Shown in pieces: positions 1-13,904 of a DNA stretch of 64,000 bases. Source of the stretch: Taeniopygia guttata (Eukaryota; Chordata; Aves; Passeriformes; Estrildidae); NCBI RefSeq assembly GCF_048771995.1, contig NC_133063.1, positions 7,142,001 through 7,206,000 on the forward strand, read 5' to 3'. Within the stretch, counting starts at the first letter, position 1. Each line of letters opens with the position of its first letter. A program made the position numbers and the translations under genes. The notes below the pieces were generated by a model. The model was not told where the DNA came from. It searched no databases and worked only from the letters and a program-made list of their open reading frames with translations.

Positions 1-1634
1 AACTATAGCCTTTTCCAAACTTTATATAAATACTGCATGTGTCACCTTGGAAGGCACTGATGGTCTTAAACCCAGAAACAATATTATTTCTTCTATAAAA
101 TCAACAAAAAAACCCCCAAAAAAATCAGAGCTGGCATCATGAAGATAGATGTGAGTCCACAGGAATGAATCCTCCTACTGTGTTCCTTGCCTAAATATGT
201 ATGATTAGTCCAGCTGCTTCCAGTGGGGCAGCGGGGAGATTTCTTATAGAACAAAATGCTAGGGATTTCAATATTTTTTTTAGGGCCTTCCAGCATAGAT
301 CATCTGCTAGGACCATCTGGATGTCATGAGTTCAATGAATTTCCTCTGTTAAAGGTAAACTTGGCTGTTGTAAAGTGGCATATAACAGCGTGTTCCATCT
401 TAGGTTGCTTTGAAGGAGGTAAGCTCTTCCAGGATGCTGTATATTTGGCTATTGCACACAATGTAGAAGTGTCATCTAAAACACTAGCCTTTCTGCTATC
501 TGTGCAGTATAGATACTGGTTTACCATTGGAAAAGTTGCAGGAGGACTCCCCTCTCCCTGCAGCATCTGTATTCTTACTTTCTATGCTGGGAGCAGAAAT
601 GCTGAGGAAATGACTCTTGGCCTAGCACAGTCCTAAACCAGGCTTTGAGGCTGTCACACACACCCTACATGTGAGTGTGGGGTACATGTAGGGTCTGTGA
701 TGTATGATGTATAAGGAAGCCGTGCAACTGCACTGCTATGACATTCACAGCAGGGCTTTGTCTGTCCCCACGTGTCTGGCATACTGCAAAGGAGGTGTGT
801 GTTTGGGAGTGCCTTAGGTGAAGGAAAATCCCCTTCTTCTTCCATTCCAGGTAGGCAGGCTGAGGTATTAACCTCTGACAAGACAGGCAGCTGTGGATAT
901 GTGTGTAGATATAGCATGGTTAATTTGGGAGTTCAGAAGTAAAATAATTCAGCAGCTGTTAGAGAATAAACTTTTATGAAGGTTACTGACATATGAACTG
1001 GAAAACATCCAGTGCTCCTCCCCATATAGTTTTAAGCCTGAGTCTGTCTCCTCCATTCTAGAATGGAGCTGAATGGGGTAAAGGTTTGATCAGGAGCACA
1101 TAATCAGTTTTTTAGGAGGGGTCTCTGGCCATCTCCACTGGATGTCTTTGGCAATGCTAATGAGTGTCAGCATCTCTACTTAGCTTGCTCATGTCTTTCT
1201 GAAACATGGATACCAGTGGAATGTTTTGCTGTCTACTATTTACTACTTGCTTGCTGTTTTTTATTGGCCCACCAATAATAAAACAAAGTTAAAATCTTCC
1301 CAAATCTATTATAAAATTTAAATCTCTTAAGTGATTATACAGTGGTTGTCATACATGGTTCTTGTGGGACAACCACATAGTGGTTGTCAAAAAGCATTTT
1401 GCTTTTCTAACAAGACTTTAATCCCAGAGAGTTTGTGATGAAAACTAAATGCTGGACCTTGTTTCACCTCATTATGTTTAGTTTCCATCTTCCTTGGGTT
1501 TTCCTTAACTCAGAGAAGCTGAAAGATGGTGGATGTGGTTTCTATTCCAGGGAAGTTAAATAAGAAGAACCTTTTGTTCTGACAAGAAAGGTATCACAAG
1601 AAAGGCACTCCTGAAGGACAGGGTGCCAGCCATT
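1..1634. other. intergenic DNA, no gene seen
   Basis: AT-rich, non-repetitive by eye. Short open frames exist on both strands (for example a 126-codon frame on the plus strand at 256-636), but none shows a domain, a plausible exon boundary set or codon bias. I see no promoter-like CpG cluster. Confidence 0.6.
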
Positions 1635-1838
1635 AAATGAAGTCTGGTTTAAATTACAGATTAGGAAGAAATTCTTTAAGGGTGGTGAGGCAGAGGGCAG
1701 AGAAGCTGTGCTCAAGGCCAGGCTGAATGGAGATCTGGACAACTTGGTCTAGTAGGAGGTGTCCCTGCCCATAGCAGGGAGGGTGGAACTAGATGGTTCC
1801 TTCCAACCCAAACCAAACTACTCTATGATTCTGTGACT
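1635..1838 (+). mobile_element. CR1 LINE 3'-end fragment
   Basis: This is the 3' tail of a chicken repeat 1 (CR1) retrotransposon, the dominant LINE of birds. In plus-strand order I see the 'ttaggaagaaattcttta' block, 'gtggtgaggcag', 'caaggccaggctg', 'gacaacttggtctagtagg', the 'tgtccctgcc' block and the terminal 'ccttccaacccaaacc' followed by 'ctctatgattctgtgac'. Only the last 200 or so bases are recognisable. This is the usual 5'-truncated state, so no reading frame is expected. The left edge is approximate and weaker similarity may reach about 1,550. Confidence 0.9.
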
Positions 1839-4800
1839 TTTTCATCATAAGGCAGTTACAATTATTATTTTTTCAAATGTGAGTTGCTCTTTTTATTATA
1901 ATTTTCTCCCCAAGAATCTGGATTTGTAAGAAAAAATGATGAGATAAAGAAATGTTCTTCTTTACTTGTTTCATAATATTAAGTCAGTTTTTAGGCTGTA
2001 TTTATGACACTCTTTCCACAGACAGGCTTTGAATCAGATGCACAGAGGTAAATATGCTGTGTGCATATTGTTACATCTTTTGATATAAGTGCTAGTTTTG
2101 TATGACATAATGAACAATAACCACTGCCAAGGGATATTTTATGTTTCACACATCAAAATAGAAAGCAAAGTGAGATAAAGAAAGTACTTTTCCAAATTTT
2201 GCATAACTTTCTGAGTTTTAATTGGATTTTCCATGGTCAAATAGGATAATATTTAATTCCCTCTCCCTTCATTTACTTGGGATGATAGGCATTCATAATA
2301 ATGGACATAAGAATTAACATATCTCTGGAGGAACACAGTAGTTCTCAGAAAAATCAGCTATGCTTTCAGGCTACTTTTCAGACTACCAGTGTCATACATA
2401 CACATGAGTCAGAGCAAGAAACTGCATTCATATAATGATGTTTAACCATGTCATAAAACAAAAGGCCTCTGTGGGGTATTCGTCCTTAGCATGAGAAGAA
2501 ACTGCTCTCATGTAATCTGTTTTAGGGTCTAGAGACACTTTGTGCTTTACCTAAGATTACCAGCTTAGAGTAATCAACAGACTTGCTAAAAAACAAAGCC
2601 AGAGACAAATACCAGGAAAAGGCTAGCACAGTCTGCATATTTTTTCTGACCTGCAGTACAAATCCCAAAGTAGGTTGCTTTTAATAAATTCTCTGTGATG
2701 TGTATTTTGAGGGATATAATCCAGGTCTTTAGTGGTAAAAGAAAGTGCCTCTTTTTAGCTGACCTACTAGATTTAAGGCAGTACAATGCACAAGCAGGTC
2801 TTATCTAGAATGTCAGGTTTAAAAACTAGCATATTTTTACGAAAACTTCTTTCTGACGAGTTTCCTGTTGTTCACCAAAACTTCTATTGATGTCTCAGTC
2901 CTGAAGTGGAATTCCTGGCTCAGTGGCAAAGCAAGTGTCTGAGGCGTTCAACACTTAGTTTGGGAGGGTGGATTTCAAATCTCTGCTTATTCTAATGCAA
3001 TCCAAGGATACAAACCACTTTATGACACCATACATGACCAGGACACTGGCCTTCTGAAGGGAAGGGACATTGCTCTTTCCTTTTCCCCTAAAGCTCTATA
3101 ACATCATGATGTCATTGCAATGTGGACATGCACAAAGTTGCATATTTTGAAATTTAGGAGTAATTAGGTTGAAAAGCTCCTTATATTATGCTCTGGTTTT
3201 ATCACTAGATGTGGACAAAACCAAATCCATGAAGCTTGGATGATGATGGACTATTTACAAAAATATTTGAGCTTCAAAAGTCAGATTTCCCAAACCTCTC
3301 TGTGACCGTGCTGCTCCCATTGCTGTGAGTATTTGCCGGGCAGATTTCCCTTGTACTCAGCAGGTGTGGTCTGTGGAAATGACTTTATTGTTCCCAAACT
3401 GGGTGGAGCGAATTTCTATTGTTCTCAAGTGTGAGGTGAGAAACTTCAGCTGCAGCATGGCTGAAGCAGGCTCCATTCAGTGTGCTCTCAGCAAGCCAGT
3501 GTGTCTGTGGGCAATGCCTGGTAGCCTACCAAGATTTCTTCTGGAGCCTCAGAAGCATCTTGGTGGCACCCCTAGAGGTTCTGGCTTTACAGGCTGTAGC
3601 TTTGACGTTCTTTTTTCTCAGGAGATTTCTTATTTGGCACATACCACTCTGTAGATGTACAACCTGCTCCCCAGCACTAGGATTCCTGGCCCCAGTATTC
3701 CTGCACTTCCCTGAAGACTTTGTCCACCTCAGTGAGATGACAGCAGCTTGTGTGCTGTGTGGGGAATGCCTGATTCCCTTCCAAGTTCAACCTCTTCACG
3801 TGGGAACAAAAGCATCCTGAGGGAAGTCACTCCACTGGTGTCAAATATGTTGTCCACCTGATTGGTCTTCAGTCTAGCTGGTGCTAAAACAAAACTCCAG
3901 GCCAGGAAAAGGCTTTGGTATCTTTACTGAAGAAGGAACTAATCATGATAGAAGTGCACCATGCTCTGAAAAAAGATCTGGTGAACAGAAGAGGTCTGAG
4001 GTATGGCCAGATCCAACTACAAGGCCTGTTGTGGGAACAATACAAGAGGTTACAGCCATGCACCAACTGTTTTGGACAAATCCTATGCGGTAGCAAACTC
4101 AGTGAAAAAACTGCTAGTGAGAAGCAGGTGGAGGGTTCACTCACCCTTGCTGAAGAAAGGCCCAAGACAGGGGAAATCAGAATTGCAAAGCAGAATAATG
4201 AAATTGATCTTGCAGGAGAGCAGGCAGCCCAAAGCTTCAGGAGAACCTGGTGCTTCAGCAAGTGACCAAGGTAGCACTAGCCCAGTGCTGGAGCACCACC
4301 TGGTGACGAAAAAACAGAAAAAATTTCTGCAGATCCCATACTGTCTGCTGAGAAAATATATTGTCTCTGTGACCCAGATGCCCCTCAGGTGTCTGAACAC
4401 TGACCTTTCTAACACAGAACATCCATGCTCCTCTGGCTGTCTAGCAGGAGATGTGACAAAAAATCACAGAGGAAAGCAGCTCAGACTGTGGGCAAAACTA
4501 ATACATGTTTTTAAATAGCAGCTGGAGAAAAAATAGGCAAAAGAGATAAATTAACATATATGTAAATTATTCTGCCATTCCACATATCATTGGTATTGGC
4601 CAAGGAAACAGAGTGTGCACAAGAAAAAGAATCTGCCCAAATGGCATGTAGGTCCCGTGACACATACCATCTTGGTAGGTTTTGACATTAATTAGTTTCC
4701 CTTTGTGTAACATTTCCTTACACTTCTAAATGCATTGGCTTTGCTAGGCTTGTAAAACACTGATAAAATCTTTCTTTAAGGGACAAACTTACCCGGAATC

Positions 4801-7800
4801 ATAGGGTATGGAGCTCTGCTCTAACCTGGTTTTCCCTTCTAGGATGTGCTCAAGCCTTTATTTTCCCAGTATCAGCAAAACAAAAAAAATATCTCAAAAG
4901 GGAAGAATATTTTTCATGTGGATGGCAGTTGTATTCATTAAGCTGTTCAAAAGGCTTCTGTTCATTCTTTTGCCTTCCATTTAGGTTGCAAATGTCACTT
5001 CCCAGAAGAAACCTTTTGAACATAGCATTTCTGGGTGCATGAGGTGGTCAGACAAAGCTCCCTGGAAGGTCAGTATCTGCCTGACTGGACATGGTTTGCA
5101 CTAGTCATGGTCAGAGAAGTGTGTTTAGAGGGAGGCTAGTAGCTAGAAGTTATCTCTCTTCCCTTGACTAAGATCCAGGCCATGTGTCCCAGCTGCCACA
5201 GTGAGGCACAACTCACCTTTGCCCACAGCTGTCCCACTGGCCCTGCTCTCTCACAGAGAAAATTCCCTGCTGATTGCCTCTCCCTTCTGTATCTGCCATC
5301 CATTTCAGATAGCATACCATGTGGCTGCTGTCAGCAGCTAAATGTTTGAAGGCACAACTCCTTGATCCCCTGCTAACAGAGAAAAAACCCATCCCTGCAA
5401 AGAAAGGACATGTAAGAGCTACTGGCTTGTGTCTGTAACCAAGCTCCATCCATCCATGGCTGGGAAACTGGCTGTCTGAATGGTCTGCTGGGTTGAAAAA
5501 AAAGATATTTAGAGAGCAGAACACATACAGCACCCCATATCTCCTAACACATAGCCACCTAATGGTATGCAGTGTTGGAGAAAAGCAGCTATGTCTTCTT
5601 TAGAGAGACTTTTTGTCCAGTCTCAAGTTGACTCTGTTGCACTGCAGAGCAGTTCTTACCTAATTCTTGATGCCAGTTTAAATTTGAAAGAAAGAGCAAA
5701 ACTGTACCCTGCCTAGTGGCAAACAAGGCTGTTCATCGTGTGTGGATGTACTAGTGATCTGGCTGGCTTGTTCCATAACTACCAACACACACAATCCAAA
5801 ACACAGGCAGCTTAAAGTTCTCTCATGTTTCTCCCTGTTGCCAACTCTGTTAATATTTCTTTAGTGCAAAACCTCTTTATTTGGATGAGTTTCTTAGATC
5901 AGGGTTGCAGTCAGAAAGGATTTCTGCAAAGCACTGCTATCTCTTTACACTAGATATACTAGTGCATATCTTTGCTTTTGTTAAGTGATGCAGTGGTCCA
6001 GTTTCTTCTCCTTGACAGGCGGGTCAGAGCCACATTAGGCTGTCCCACTGAAGGGCAGGCAAACAGAGGCTGATGGGTCCAATTCTATATTTGAGGGATT
6101 TTTCTCATTACAGCCAAAGGTGTCATTTCTTGCCACATGTCCCTGCGGATTTGTCAGGAGAAGGTGGCAGGATGCAGGATGAAGAGTACACCCCACACAG
6201 GCAACCAGTGACATGTAGGTCAGCAGGTGCTTGATTTCTAATTTTCTGTATCACGTTGCATGAACATAAGCTTCAGTGTAAGTGCAGCAGGAGGAGCATG
6301 CTCCAAGTCTGCAAGAACTGATAAGCAGAGCTGTCAGCATTGAAAGCACACCCCCATATGTCTCATGCAACACAACACCACATTGGAGGCTTTAGGGCTT
6401 TGATCAGCAGTTTGTTCCAGAGATGGACATCCAAAATGCCTTGCCTTGCAAGTCCCACTGGAAGCTTTTCATATTTATGTCCCCTTTGGACCCTGCTTAG
6501 TCCTTCTGCTGAAGGTGAAGGACTTGCTGACCTCCAGAGCCTAAGTGAGGAGATGGGAAGAGAAGCATTGACTGGTTAATTGCATAGAAATGAGGAAGAG
6601 TCTTAAAATTAAGCATATTCTATATCAGTAGGAGGATACAGTGCTTTATACTGTGATGAGCCAGAGCTCTGTAAGCTGTTTCTCTGCAGAAAGGAACAGA
6701 TTGGACCATGAGTCACTCTGAAAGTAGCATGATCCTTTTTTAACTCAGAGCAACAGGTCTTCCACACAGGAGTTATGACGTTACTGAAGGTATATGATAC
6801 AGAAAGTGTTTCATTTCTCTTCTGCTGTTCACCCATTTCCCTGAGAGCCAGGTAGCAGAGTAAAATAATGCAGCAGATAAACACCACTTGGTTTCTGTTT
6901 AGGAACTAAATGACACTTGTATTCCAAAGTACAGGAAAGGAAACAAGCCCAAACTCCTTTATTACACCACTGTTGATGATTTCCTGCTGTTATGGCTCCC
7001 TTTCCCCCAGTCATGTAATTTGATGAGCTGGAAAAAAAGATTGAATATGCAGAAGAGAGATTCCAACAAATTTTTTACTGGACACTGTAACTGTACTTAT
7101 ACATGCCACATCAGATTGTTTTACATCAAAAAGCATTAATGCTGGGGAGGTTTTCATCATGGACTAGACAAAACTGAAGTTCTCATGCCCATTCCTTTAC
7201 TCACGGATTTGGCGTGTAATTTTTTGATGCTATTGGTTAACTGATCGAATTAATGCCAGCAGCTGCAAAGTGACTTATCTTACAGAAAGGCAAATCAGAA
7301 GCCTGAGCTGGATTCAAAGGCCATTTACCACATGTACTTGGAAGAGGATGAAACAGAGAACTCTAACCTGAGAAATCTATAAGATGCAGAGACTTGCCAG
7401 AATCCATAGGAAAGCAAGTATTAGGAATAACCACCTGGTAGTTTTAAGACCTGTTTCCCCCGAATTGTTTTTTTTGTTCTGGTTCAAATGGCAGTTAGCT
7501 CTAGGGGAACTGGCTTCTAAGGAAAGGAGAAGTACAGACACTGCCAGTTCTCTGGAAGCACAATGGGCCTGATCTGGATTGGTTATTGGCTCATTCACTG
7601 TATGGCTTCATTGCCAGAGGTGTAAGAACCTTGGGCTGGAACAGAGCAAGAAGAGAATTTAGCCAGTTGGGGAACAAGACACATCTTTTACTTCACCCTC
7701 TTTTAGTTTCTCAGCTCTCCCCAGACCTTTGACCTAGAATCAGCTAGGGATGCCACACAGGAAGATCCGAAATCTCATCTGTTCTGAGGGAAGTACTGAC

Positions 7801-10800
7801 TGTCTTTCCAGTTCTGGAAGTTCTCGTGTTTAAGAGCACAGCAGGGAAAGCTATTCATGCACTTTGAAAGTAAAATCTTTTGAGAGAAGCTGGAGAACCT
7901 AAATATATCCAATAAAAAAAAAAAAAAAAGTTGTTCTGTTTTATCTCCACTATTTCTGGTCTCAGAACTACAACGACTACAAAGAAGCTGGTCAGACACT
8001 TATCCTCTCCCTCTCTCCAAAATCAAAAGAAGCAGGCATTGCAGTGGGTGGGGTTCAGAAATCTGTGTCTCCTTTACTTTGCAGTTGGAGGTAATTCCCC
8101 TTAAAAGAAACTCACACCTCTTCCAATGAATTGGAAGTTCTTTGGAACTGTTCTCTAAATTGCCTTGTCATGACAATGTAATTCAATTATATATGTGTCA
8201 AATGGACACTTAAAATGTATTTAAAGTTTTGAAAGCCACAGTCAAATATCCTTGTGCCTGCAAGCCAAACACATATTTTATGCAATTTTTTGTCATTTTT
8301 GTCTTTCCAAAGACCAAGAAGAAGCAAGATGAGCTTTATGATAAGATATCTGGATCTTAGAAATCCAGAATTAACTTTGTTGTAAATATCTGTTTAGCAA
8401 AAGGGGAAGGAATGATTCCAAACATTGCTCCAGATGTGTGGCATGACCAAGATGTGTATGAAGAGGTGAATGAAAGACTTGTAGTGACATCCAGTCCTTC
8501 CAGAGACAGGGGACAGCCTTGCTAATCACATCCCAGTCATCTCCCACATGCTTTTGATGAACTCCTCAGAACACATGGCATATTCTCTTCTGACAAATGC
8601 AGATTCAAAGCAGGACTTACTGGAAGGTGCATGGCAGAAGCCACAGTACTTGTCGCAGCATGGTTCAGTACAATATGTGTCCTAGTGACAGAAGAACAAT
8701 TTTTCCTTCAGTCTCCCATCTTGGCCCATCTGTTCTCTGAAGGTTAAGATAGATCTTTGTGATCAACCAATCTGCCTTGCCAGGAAGGCAGGCTATATGT
8801 ACTCCCCATTCTTTCTTCCTGAGCTGGTGCGTTTCAGCCTGCCTGAATGGCAGTGGTTAAGACTTGATACAAAGTTTAGTTGAACACACCAATGATTAAT
8901 TACCATTATGGATGAGAATGTGCAAAATTTAGGGTTTGATTTTCCTCAGCTTCACTTTCAATTATGGGACCTCTTTGTATACCTCTGTCTACTAGATTCA
9001 AAAGCCATGCCCTGTTTTATTTCTTTCTAGTGGTAGTTCTGTTCTTTCAGGTCTATTGGAGCATACCTAAAAGCACTGAGAATTGTCCTTGTCCCAGCAG
9101 AAGCTGAGTTCCTCCTTACACTTAAATTTTTAGAGGTGTCAACTAGGTCTTTATCCACTTAGCAGCTAACATGACAGGTTAAATCCAGCTTTGATGGAGA
9201 ACACCATCCAACACCATGTCAAAAAACATCTACAGTATGGATGTCTGCTAACTTCCATCTCCCAGATTCCCTCAATTTTTTTAATGTGTTAAACTCGTAT
9301 CAACCCAAATGAAATTAAAATAAACCTCTTGAGGGTCTAGCACAAAGTTCTAGCAGAATGACATTGTTTTAAGACTTATTTCTTCAGGTGTTAGTTTTCT
9401 GGTGGAGGGAGTGGAAAGGAGAATGAAGGCCCAGCATTGCTTGATGCAGAGTATACTCTCCCACAAAATGTGATGGGAAAGGGCTTGGCAAGGGGAATGG
9501 GGTTCTATTTAGAGCAATACTGAAGAATATTGGCAGCAGAATCCTTGTCTAGGATATGTTCATCCTCATAGTGAGCATGTCAAAGGCACTTGAGAAAAGG
9601 AGCTGCCAGAACACAACCAGGAAATGCTGGTAGCAAAGCAATCTAAAACCAGTCCTTGCTTTTTCCTGGTTCTTCCAGATTCTTTCCTTTGCAGACATCT
9701 CTCCTGCCTGTGAGAAAGCTCTTCAGCATTCTTCCTTAAGCTGTCCCTAAACTCAAAGCTCTCTATGAAACAGAGTACAAAAGAGAGAACAATTGCTCGT
9801 TGAATTGTGGCGGTTTGTCATAAGCATAAAAAGTACACTGCACCTCTTGCATGACTTCATGGGGAAAACCAGTGCCCAAAGGCATGAAGAATTTGGAACA
9901 ATCCCCTAACAAATATTCCAGGATTTTGTCTTTTGATACTGAACAGAGGTAGAAATACTTGCTTTGAGAAAAAACCATCTGAGATATAAGCCTGAGATAC
10001 AGGCCAAGTAAGGTTTGCACACAAGGGCTTCAAGAGACCACAAAGATGTAGGCAGAAAAAATAAGTCAGCAGAGTGCAGAGTAACCTGGTCTTAGCACTG
10101 CCTGGCAGAGGAACATGAAGACTTGAGTCACTGAAATACTGAAGTACTGGCAGGCAGGAGGGAATCTGCAAGAATTTCCAAGTCTCAGCCTAAAACTCAT
10201 TTAACTTCACCTCCACAGGTTTGGGGCAACTCCTGAGCATTAGTGCTTATCTTGCCAAAGATAAAGCAGGAACATGAGGGAAGTGTGCAGCAGGCTTTAT
10301 CCTGGAAGGAGAATGCCTCAGAGAAATGTCTGCATTTTGCATACTGACTGCTATTTGGATGATTTTGGGAGATTACAGGAAATGGGGCTTTTGAATTATT
10401 TTACCACCGGAGAAGGATGGGTAAGGAGTGTTTTGAGAATAGAGTCATTAAGCAACAAATAAGGGGGAAAGCCTGTTGCTTTTTATTAGCAATGTTATTA
10501 ACAACATGCATTTATTCCTTGTTAGAGATGCCTTTTTAATGTATACACAGTTATTACGAAGTGACCAATAACTGATGGGAGTGTAATTGTTTATTTTGTC
10601 TACCACATGTGCAGGGAGAAATTCCTGCTGTCTGATACTTCAGTCTTTGCAATGCAATATTATCACATTTTATCTGTTTCTGTGTCTTTGAAGCTAAAAG
10701 CCAAACCCGACCTTGATATTTCAATAATAATAATACTAAAGATCCTTTTTGCCTCCTTCTTGGCTACTACTGTGCATTTTTAGTTCTGTAAGACTTTTCA

Positions 10801-13250
10801 AATCTATTCACATCTAGGAAACTTATTTTTTGCTTTTCATCAAGTCTGATGTCAAGTGGTGTTACTGGGAGAAGGAAGTCATCAGCTTGGGTTGCAGAAT
10901 TATCTGAAACTAAACAACAAAATTCTTTTCCTCAGTAGTTGGACACCAGTGAAATCCAATCCAGTCTGCAGATAAACAGAGCCATTTGATCAGCTCATTT
11001 GACTATCAATTATAGGATTACTGAGGTTGGAAGTTTGTTCACCTGTCAGCATTGCCTCATTTACTCACTTGGTTAAGCAAGTGCTGTGGTAGGAAGGTGG
11101 TGGCAAAGAGTTTGTCCATCCTCTTTGATTGTTGTCTAATTGTTAATATAACCTGTTGGGCCAAACTAGAGAGAACTGTGGCTAGAATTATATTCAATCT
11201 TTCTTTGCTATTGTTTCTTTACCAAGTAGCATCATATTTTTGCATCTCCTAAGATCATGGATGGTGGGTTTGCAACCAGAAGAACTACTATATATGTATA
11301 TATAACTTGAAATGCCGTAACTTTAAGTCCAACTAAAGCATATTCTTTAAAAGATACGCATTATTAATGCAGTTTTCTAGATCACTAGAGTCAATAAGGT
11401 CAATAAGTCATATATAGGTATGTAATATCCAAATATGCTACAACATACTGCACCTGCAGCTTTAAAAAAATGCATGATGCAAGAGGTTATCATCTCTCTT
11501 CTGCTTCTGTCATAGCTGCTTGCAGTGCTGAGATGGACGTCCTAGTATGGAATGATGGATGAAGCCTGCTGTTGAGATCTTGTCACATTATGGTTTTGAG
11601 TAAACTCTCTGAGCAGCCCAAACTAAGATAAGGGGACCCAGAAGCTGCTTGCATTGCTCCCTTGCATTGTGGAGCAGATGTAATGGCTTGCCATGCTGTG
11701 ATTCTCTTGAGAACAACCATTCTCTAGGAGACCACTTCTTTAATTTGCAGCTGAAAGGCAAACACTATTCCTGAACAATTTTTTTTTTTTTAGTCTGATT
11801 ACTTTGATAAATTTATATTTTTCAAAATTCTTAATGTGCAAGTGGGTAAACTGCAAATGTCTTACTTTCTGCTCAGTTTTATTCAGGAAACAGCCATAAC
11901 AGCTGGTAAAATTCTGTGATGACTGCAGTTCAGTCATCAGATGGAAAGAGCCCTGAGCACTCAAGGTGACTATTTGGCTAAGACTGGCCAGAAATCTTAG
12001 TCCTGCTTATCTAGATTCAAGCAAATTACTCATGTTTGGGCAGCCTCTTCTGTATCCCTGAGAAGCCACAATTGACCATTTATTTCACCTGTTAAGTCAG
12101 GTCCTAAACACTATTAGCAAGTCCTAATAACTGCTGTGAAAATTATAAATATTAGGAACTGACAGCTCTGTTTAGCTCCGCCACAGGCAGATTGCATTTG
12201 CTATGTATCATTAGAAAGCTGGGAAACTGGAGCTAATGGATGGATTTTCTGCAGTTTTCCTCTTTTCTGACATCCAGTGACCATGGGATGGCACTGAGGT
12301 TACTGTCCTGCTCACAAACACATTCTAAGAAGCCTTGCACTTTGATTTTAAGTGTTCTGAAAAATTGTCTGGGACACTGAATTTGGGTTATTTGCTTGCA
12401 CATGCATAAGGTTGGCTGCCTCAGCTCTTGTAGACTCTTTACTGCCTCTGCTTTGGGACTGCTTACAGCTACAATAAATGCTTACTGTAAAATCTCCCCA
12501 CAGGTGTGCATGAAGCCTCAATCTTGTTGTGAGTAAGTGCTGCCCTGATGCACTGGTGGGTGAAGAAGATAAGGAGTCTTGATTGTTGTATAAATCCCTA
12601 AGTTATTTCACTGATACTCGCTACAGAGTAATGTCAAATCTGCCAAAGCATACAATTGTCTTCAGCATCATCAGACAAAGTTCACACTGATTATCCAGCT
12701 GTCTTAATGCCCATGGCCTCTGAAGATTCTGATGCTGAAAGCACACAAATGACAGCACAATGTTTTCAGAAACCAAAACATCTTAAGGTATTTGTACATA
12801 TCTGACCTTAAACCTCCTTATCTGTCTCTGAAGATGTTCTCTGGTGAGGTGTTCAGATTTGTTTCTAGTGAAAATGCAACTAATCACTTTTTTATTATGC
12901 TGTCAGAAAGTTTGAGCCACAAATACAGAATTAGCAGGTTTTATGTGTGCTTCGTTCACTCAGTGCAGCCACTGTGGTGGTACAGCTGGAACTGGGCATG
13001 GATGTGAATCCATCCATCTAGCTGCAACAGAAAAAGAATTTACTGGTTCTGTTTCAAACAATGTAGTGCTGACCCAGCAGGATTTTGGGTGCATTTGTCC
13101 TCCTGGCCCTCTTTAGCTGTTGATACCGTGAACAAGTTTAACCCCCCTTCTCTTAAGCTCTAGGTTGTGTTTGATTTTATAATCTAAACAGCTTTTCAGG
13201 AGATGGCTCTTCAGACTGCTAATGCCAGTTTGATTTGCTTTTGCAGGGTT
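1839..13250. other. 11-kb intergenic stretch, no gene recognised
   Basis: Mostly unique AT-rich sequence. A run of A lies near 7,912-7,929. Overlapping short open frames on both strands at 3,880-4,520 (up to 171 codons) have no recognisable domain, and they are open in both directions, as expected by chance in a stop-poor stretch. The block at about 10,450-10,760 has the homeodomain-like AT-rich texture often seen in conserved non-coding elements, but that cannot be judged from one sequence. Confidence 0.5.
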
Positions 13251-13256
13251 ACCCAG

Positions 13257-13898
13257 TGTGGATTTCTCTCTTTGGGTTCCTAGGTCAGGGTGACCCCAAG
13301 AGAGATCCTAAAGAGTCTTTGCTTCCCTACCTGAACGCAGCTGAAGAAGAGGTCTGGAATGGTTCCAATTGTGCTTTCAAGGTTGTTTATTTCTTCTTAT
13401 CTTCAATATTTTTTCTCTGACTTCCCGTGGTCTGCCTAGTACAGAAGCCATAGCAGTTTGGCCTCAAGCCCTGGGCACCTCCCACCTTATACTCTGAAAA
13501 CTGCATTTACCATGTTTATAGTTCCTGTACCAATACCTAAGATCTATGCTGGACAGTGTGTCTCTACCTTAAACCAATAGAAAAGTGCCACCACCACACC
13601 AAGACATGGAGGACAAGAAGAACAAGAAGAAGGTCAGGACACGCCCAAATACCTCCATCTGGCCCCCTGAACCCCTTATCTTAAAAACCCCAAAATTCTA
13701 CTTTCTCCACCCTATGTCAATTCACCTATTTCACTACTCAAACCCTTGTGGCTTGTAATTCCTCATCCAGAGTTGGCAGTTTTCCACGGGCTAAAATCAA
13801 AGCTACAGATGTTTTGGGCTTTTTTCCAGGGTCTCTGAGACCCTTGCCAGGGTCTTGAGACATCCAGGGCAGCCAAAGAGATGTCGTGGACTCCGACA
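13257..13898 (-). mobile_element. solo LTR, same family group as the one at 25,357
   Basis: A retroviral LTR lying on the minus strand. Read on that strand it begins TGTCGGAGTCC (right end) and finishes GAAATCCACA (left end), so it has TG...CA ends. Internally it shares blocks with the LTR at 25,357-25,958: 'TGGCTGCCCTGG' near the 5' end, a 'GATGGAGG...GGGCGTGTCCT' block, 'TTTTCTATTGGTTTA' and 'AATAAACAACCTTGAAA'. The AATAAA polyadenylation signal is the complement of 13,386-13,391. The flanks give a near-perfect 6-bp target duplication: ACCCAG at 13,251-13,256 and AGCCAG at 13,899-13,904. A 6-bp duplication fits class II (ERVK-like) elements. The copy is more diverged than the 25-kb copy and so is probably older. 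No internal retroviral sequence flanks it, which indicates a solo LTR formed by recombination. Confidence 0.82.
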
Positions 13899-13904
13899 AG
13901 CCAG

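Noticed and set aside
3881..4518. Cluster of overlapping open frames on both strands, up to 171 codons
   Set aside because: Open in both directions with no recognisable domain, no splice or promoter context, and composition like the surroundings.
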